Of a stretch of DNA of 64,000 nt, positions 62,514 through 64,000 are shown piece by piece. Position numbers and translations under genes: made by a program. Every line of letters starts with the position of its first letter. Position 1 is the first letter of the stretch. This DNA is from Paenibacillus guangzhouensis (GTDB lineage: Bacteria; Bacillota; Bacilli; Paenibacillales; Paenibacillaceae), in contig NZ_CP045293.1 of assembly GCF_009363075.1 (NCBI RefSeq), positions 4,548,001 through 4,612,000 of the forward strand. The letters run 5' to 3'. The notes under the pieces were generated by a model. That model was given only the letters and a program-made list of their open reading frames with translations, searched no databases and had not been told where the DNA came from.

Positions 62514-63296
62514 TCACCTCGAATCGACGAGAATGGCCTCGTCTTCATGATCGAATACAGCCAGCCGTCCACCATAGGTCTGGTGAAGCAGCGATTTCGT
62601 AAATACATCTTCTGTCGGACCGTATGCGACCATCTCGACATTCAACAACATCACCCAATCGAAATATTCCTTAACCGTCGCAAGGTCATGATGAACGACC
62701 AATACGGTCTTCCCTTGTGCTTTTAACTCATTTAATAATGTAATAATGGCTCGTTCCGTCATCGCATCCACACCGACGAACGGTTCATCCATGAAATATA
62801 AGTCCGCGTTCTGCGCAAGCGCTCTGGCTAAGAATACCCGCTGCTGCTGTCCGCCGGAGAGCTGCGAAATTTGGCGGTGCGCATAATCAGCCATCCCAAC
62901 CTTGCGAAGGCAATCCATCGCGATCTCCCGCTCTTTGACCCCCGGTCGTCTGAACCAACCCAAATGGCCGTACCGTCCCATCATGACGACATCCAGCGCA
63001 TTCGTCGGGAAATCCCAATCGACGGATTCACGCTGCGGTACATAGCCTACTTTGCGTCGCATCTCTTTGTACGGTTTGCTGTAGATTTGCGTCTCCCCGC
63101 TAACGCGCGGAATCAAGCCTAAGATGGCTTTGATCATTGTCGATTTCCCCGCACCGTTCGGGCCGATAATCCCAATCAACTTGCCTTCCGGCACCTCGAA
63201 CGAGACATTGCGCAATACGGGCTTCTTCTGATAGGCAACCGTCAACCCTTCAACCGTCAGAGGGGATACTTCCTGCCCCCGATACCTCTGATTCAT
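62514..63296 (-). CDS. Manganese/zinc-type ABC transporter ATP-binding protein
   Basis: A 260-residue ATPase with Walker A IGPNGAGKSTM, Q-loop YVPQRESVDWDFP (typical of Mn/Zn importers), signature LSGGQQQRVFLARAL, Walker B DLYFMDEPFVGVDAMTE and switch His in VVHHDL. It energises the two permeases that follow. The gene begins 36 bases after the SBP gene. Confidence 0.95.
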   Translation of the reverse strand: MNQRYRGQEVSPLTVEGLTVAYQKKPVLRNVSFEVPEGKLIGIIGPNGAGKSTMIKAILGLIPRVSGETQIYSKPYKEMRRKVGYVPQRESVDWDFPTNALDVVMMGRYGHLGWFRRPGVKEREIAMDCLRKVGMADYAHRQISQLSGGQQQRVFLARALAQNADLYFMDEPFVGVDAMTERAIITLLNELKAQGKTVLVVHHDLATVKEYFDWVMLLNVEMVAYGPTEDVFTKSLLHQTYGGRLAVFDHEDEAILVDSR

Positions 63297-63332
63297 CGTC
63301 TTTCCTCCTCTTTCCCTTTTGCCAACCTGCTA

Positions 63333-64000
63333 CTATTTCAACGCCTTCACAATAACATCCACGTTATGACGGACCATTCCGATGTACGTGCCTTCCTTCG
63401 TTCCGGGTTGCCCCATCGCATCCGAGAACAACTCACCGCCAATCTCGACGGTATGTCCTTTCTTCTTCGCGCCTTCAATCACCGCTTCGATCGCTTTCGT
63501 GGATACACTGGACTCCACGAACACGGCCTTAATCTGATGCTCTACCAGGTAATCTCGCAGATCGCTCACGTCTTTGCTGCCATATTCCGATGCGGTACTA
63601 ATCCCCTGCAGCCCCATCACCTGAATGTTATAGGCTTTTCCAAAATAGTGGAATGCATCATGCGCCGTCACCAAAATGCGATGCGCCTCCGGAATCTGGC
63701 CAATCCGTTCACGCGCATAACCATCCGTCTCTTTTAACTTCAGCAAATACGCTTCTGCATTCTTACGATAATCCTCGGCATTGGCACTATCCGCTTCGAT
63801 TAGCGAATCGCGAATGACTTCCGTTGCCTTCATCCAATTCTGTACGTTGAACCAAATATGCGGGTCATGGGAATCGGTTGCTACCGGATCCGATAAGAGC
63901 TCTGCTTCAGGAATTGTCTTTGAGACAGCCACCGTTGTCTTATGAGAGCTCATTTTCTCCAGAATGTCGACCATCTTCCCTTCGAGATGCAGACCGTTGT
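63333..64000 (-). CDS. Metal-binding lipoprotein of the Mn/Zn ABC importer, C-terminal part (5' end outside window)
   Basis: C-terminal 222 codons of a TroA/MntA-like cluster 9 solute-binding protein. In-frame codons run to the window edge (NGLHLEGKMVDIL), so the start and signal peptide lie outside. Metal-ligand regions are visible: the His in NGLHLEGK, DPHIWFNVQNW, TAHDAFHYFGKAYNIQ, and the acidic residues in VFVESSVSTKAIE and GELFSDAMG. No His-rich loop as in many ZnuA proteins is present, which leans towards Mn(II). First gene of the metal importer operon seen here. Confidence 0.93.
   Translation of the reverse strand, partial: NGLHLEGKMVDILEKMSSHKTTVAVSKTIPEAELLSDPVATDSHDPHIWFNVQNWMKATEVIRDSLIEADSANAEDYRKNAEAYLLKLKETDGYARERIGQIPEAHRILVTAHDAFHYFGKAYNIQVMGLQGISTASEYGSKDVSDLRDYLVEHQIKAVFVESSVSTKAIEAVIEGAKKKGHTVEIGGELFSDAMGQPGTKEGTYIGMVRHNVDVIVKALK

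Noticed and set aside
1-64000. rRNA, tRNA, transposase, integrase or prophage genes
   Set aside because: None recognised on either strand by motif; no tRNA-like clover-leaf with CCA-type end or IS-type open reading frames was seen.

Overview
The window looks like a chromosomal segment of a spore-forming member of the Paenibacillaceae (Paenibacillus-like). The evidence is a GerA/GerB/GerC spore-germination operon, several Lpl/Mal-type carbohydrate ABC importers without their own ATPases, YesM/YesN-type two-component regulators, M29 aminopeptidase, strong AGGAGG ribosome sites and many lipoproteins with L-x-(G/A)-C lipoboxes. This is inferred from gene content; no marker gene allows a species call. 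Most genes lie on the minus strand.

Left block (1-21.2 kb): a carbohydrate-uptake region. The tail of a solute-binding protein (SBP) on the plus strand converges on an AraC regulator. A long minus-strand operon (15778 down to 1929) encodes an MsmX-like ATPase, a 988-residue SBP with carbohydrate-binding-like domains, two permeases, an NHL/TPR/Yip1 membrane protein, a large DUF5696-type protein, a second permease pair and a second SBP. Beyond a repeat-bearing intergenic stretch lie a membrane protein, an OmpR-type response regulator with its histidine kinase, and a third SBP paralogue.

Mannoside block (21.2-35.3 kb): a YesM/YesN-type kinase and regulator precede an LplABC-type SBP and permeases, a GH125 alpha-mannosidase, a clan GH-A glycoside hydrolase and a GH38 alpha-mannosidase. 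Together they look like a system for sensing, importing and trimming mannose-rich oligosaccharides. A near-consensus cre site overlaps the promoter of the SBP operon.

Middle (35.5-50.6 kb): aldo/keto reductase, Ig-like-domain secreted protein, small membrane protein, YafY/WYL regulator, zinc-ribbon protein, SPL-like radical SAM protein, the germination operon with a small fourth membrane protein, M29 aminopeptidase and PfkB sugar kinase. Then comes a striking tandem array of 20 copies of a 51/52-bp palindrome-containing repeat, an AT-rich orphan membrane-protein gene and a Sufu-domain protein.

Right block (50.6-64 kb): an ECF sigma factor, a putative membrane anti-sigma protein, two MalFG-like permeases, an HlyD-type adaptor, an SBP and a lipoprotein form one minus-strand operon, an unusual combination. 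Upstream is a sigma-factor gene that lacks its N-terminal half and abuts a second, five-copy array of the same repeat family; a bactofilin-like gene follows it. Then come a PHP-family phosphatase with a DeoR regulator, and a Mn/Zn-type ABC importer cut off by the window end.

The best candidates for something undescribed are the two related palindromic arrays (one apparently associated with loss of part of a sigma gene), the ECF/MalFG/HlyD operon, and the dual-permease operon with the CBM-SBP fusion and NHL-Yip1 protein. No rRNA, tRNA, CRISPR array, transposase or prophage gene was recognised.
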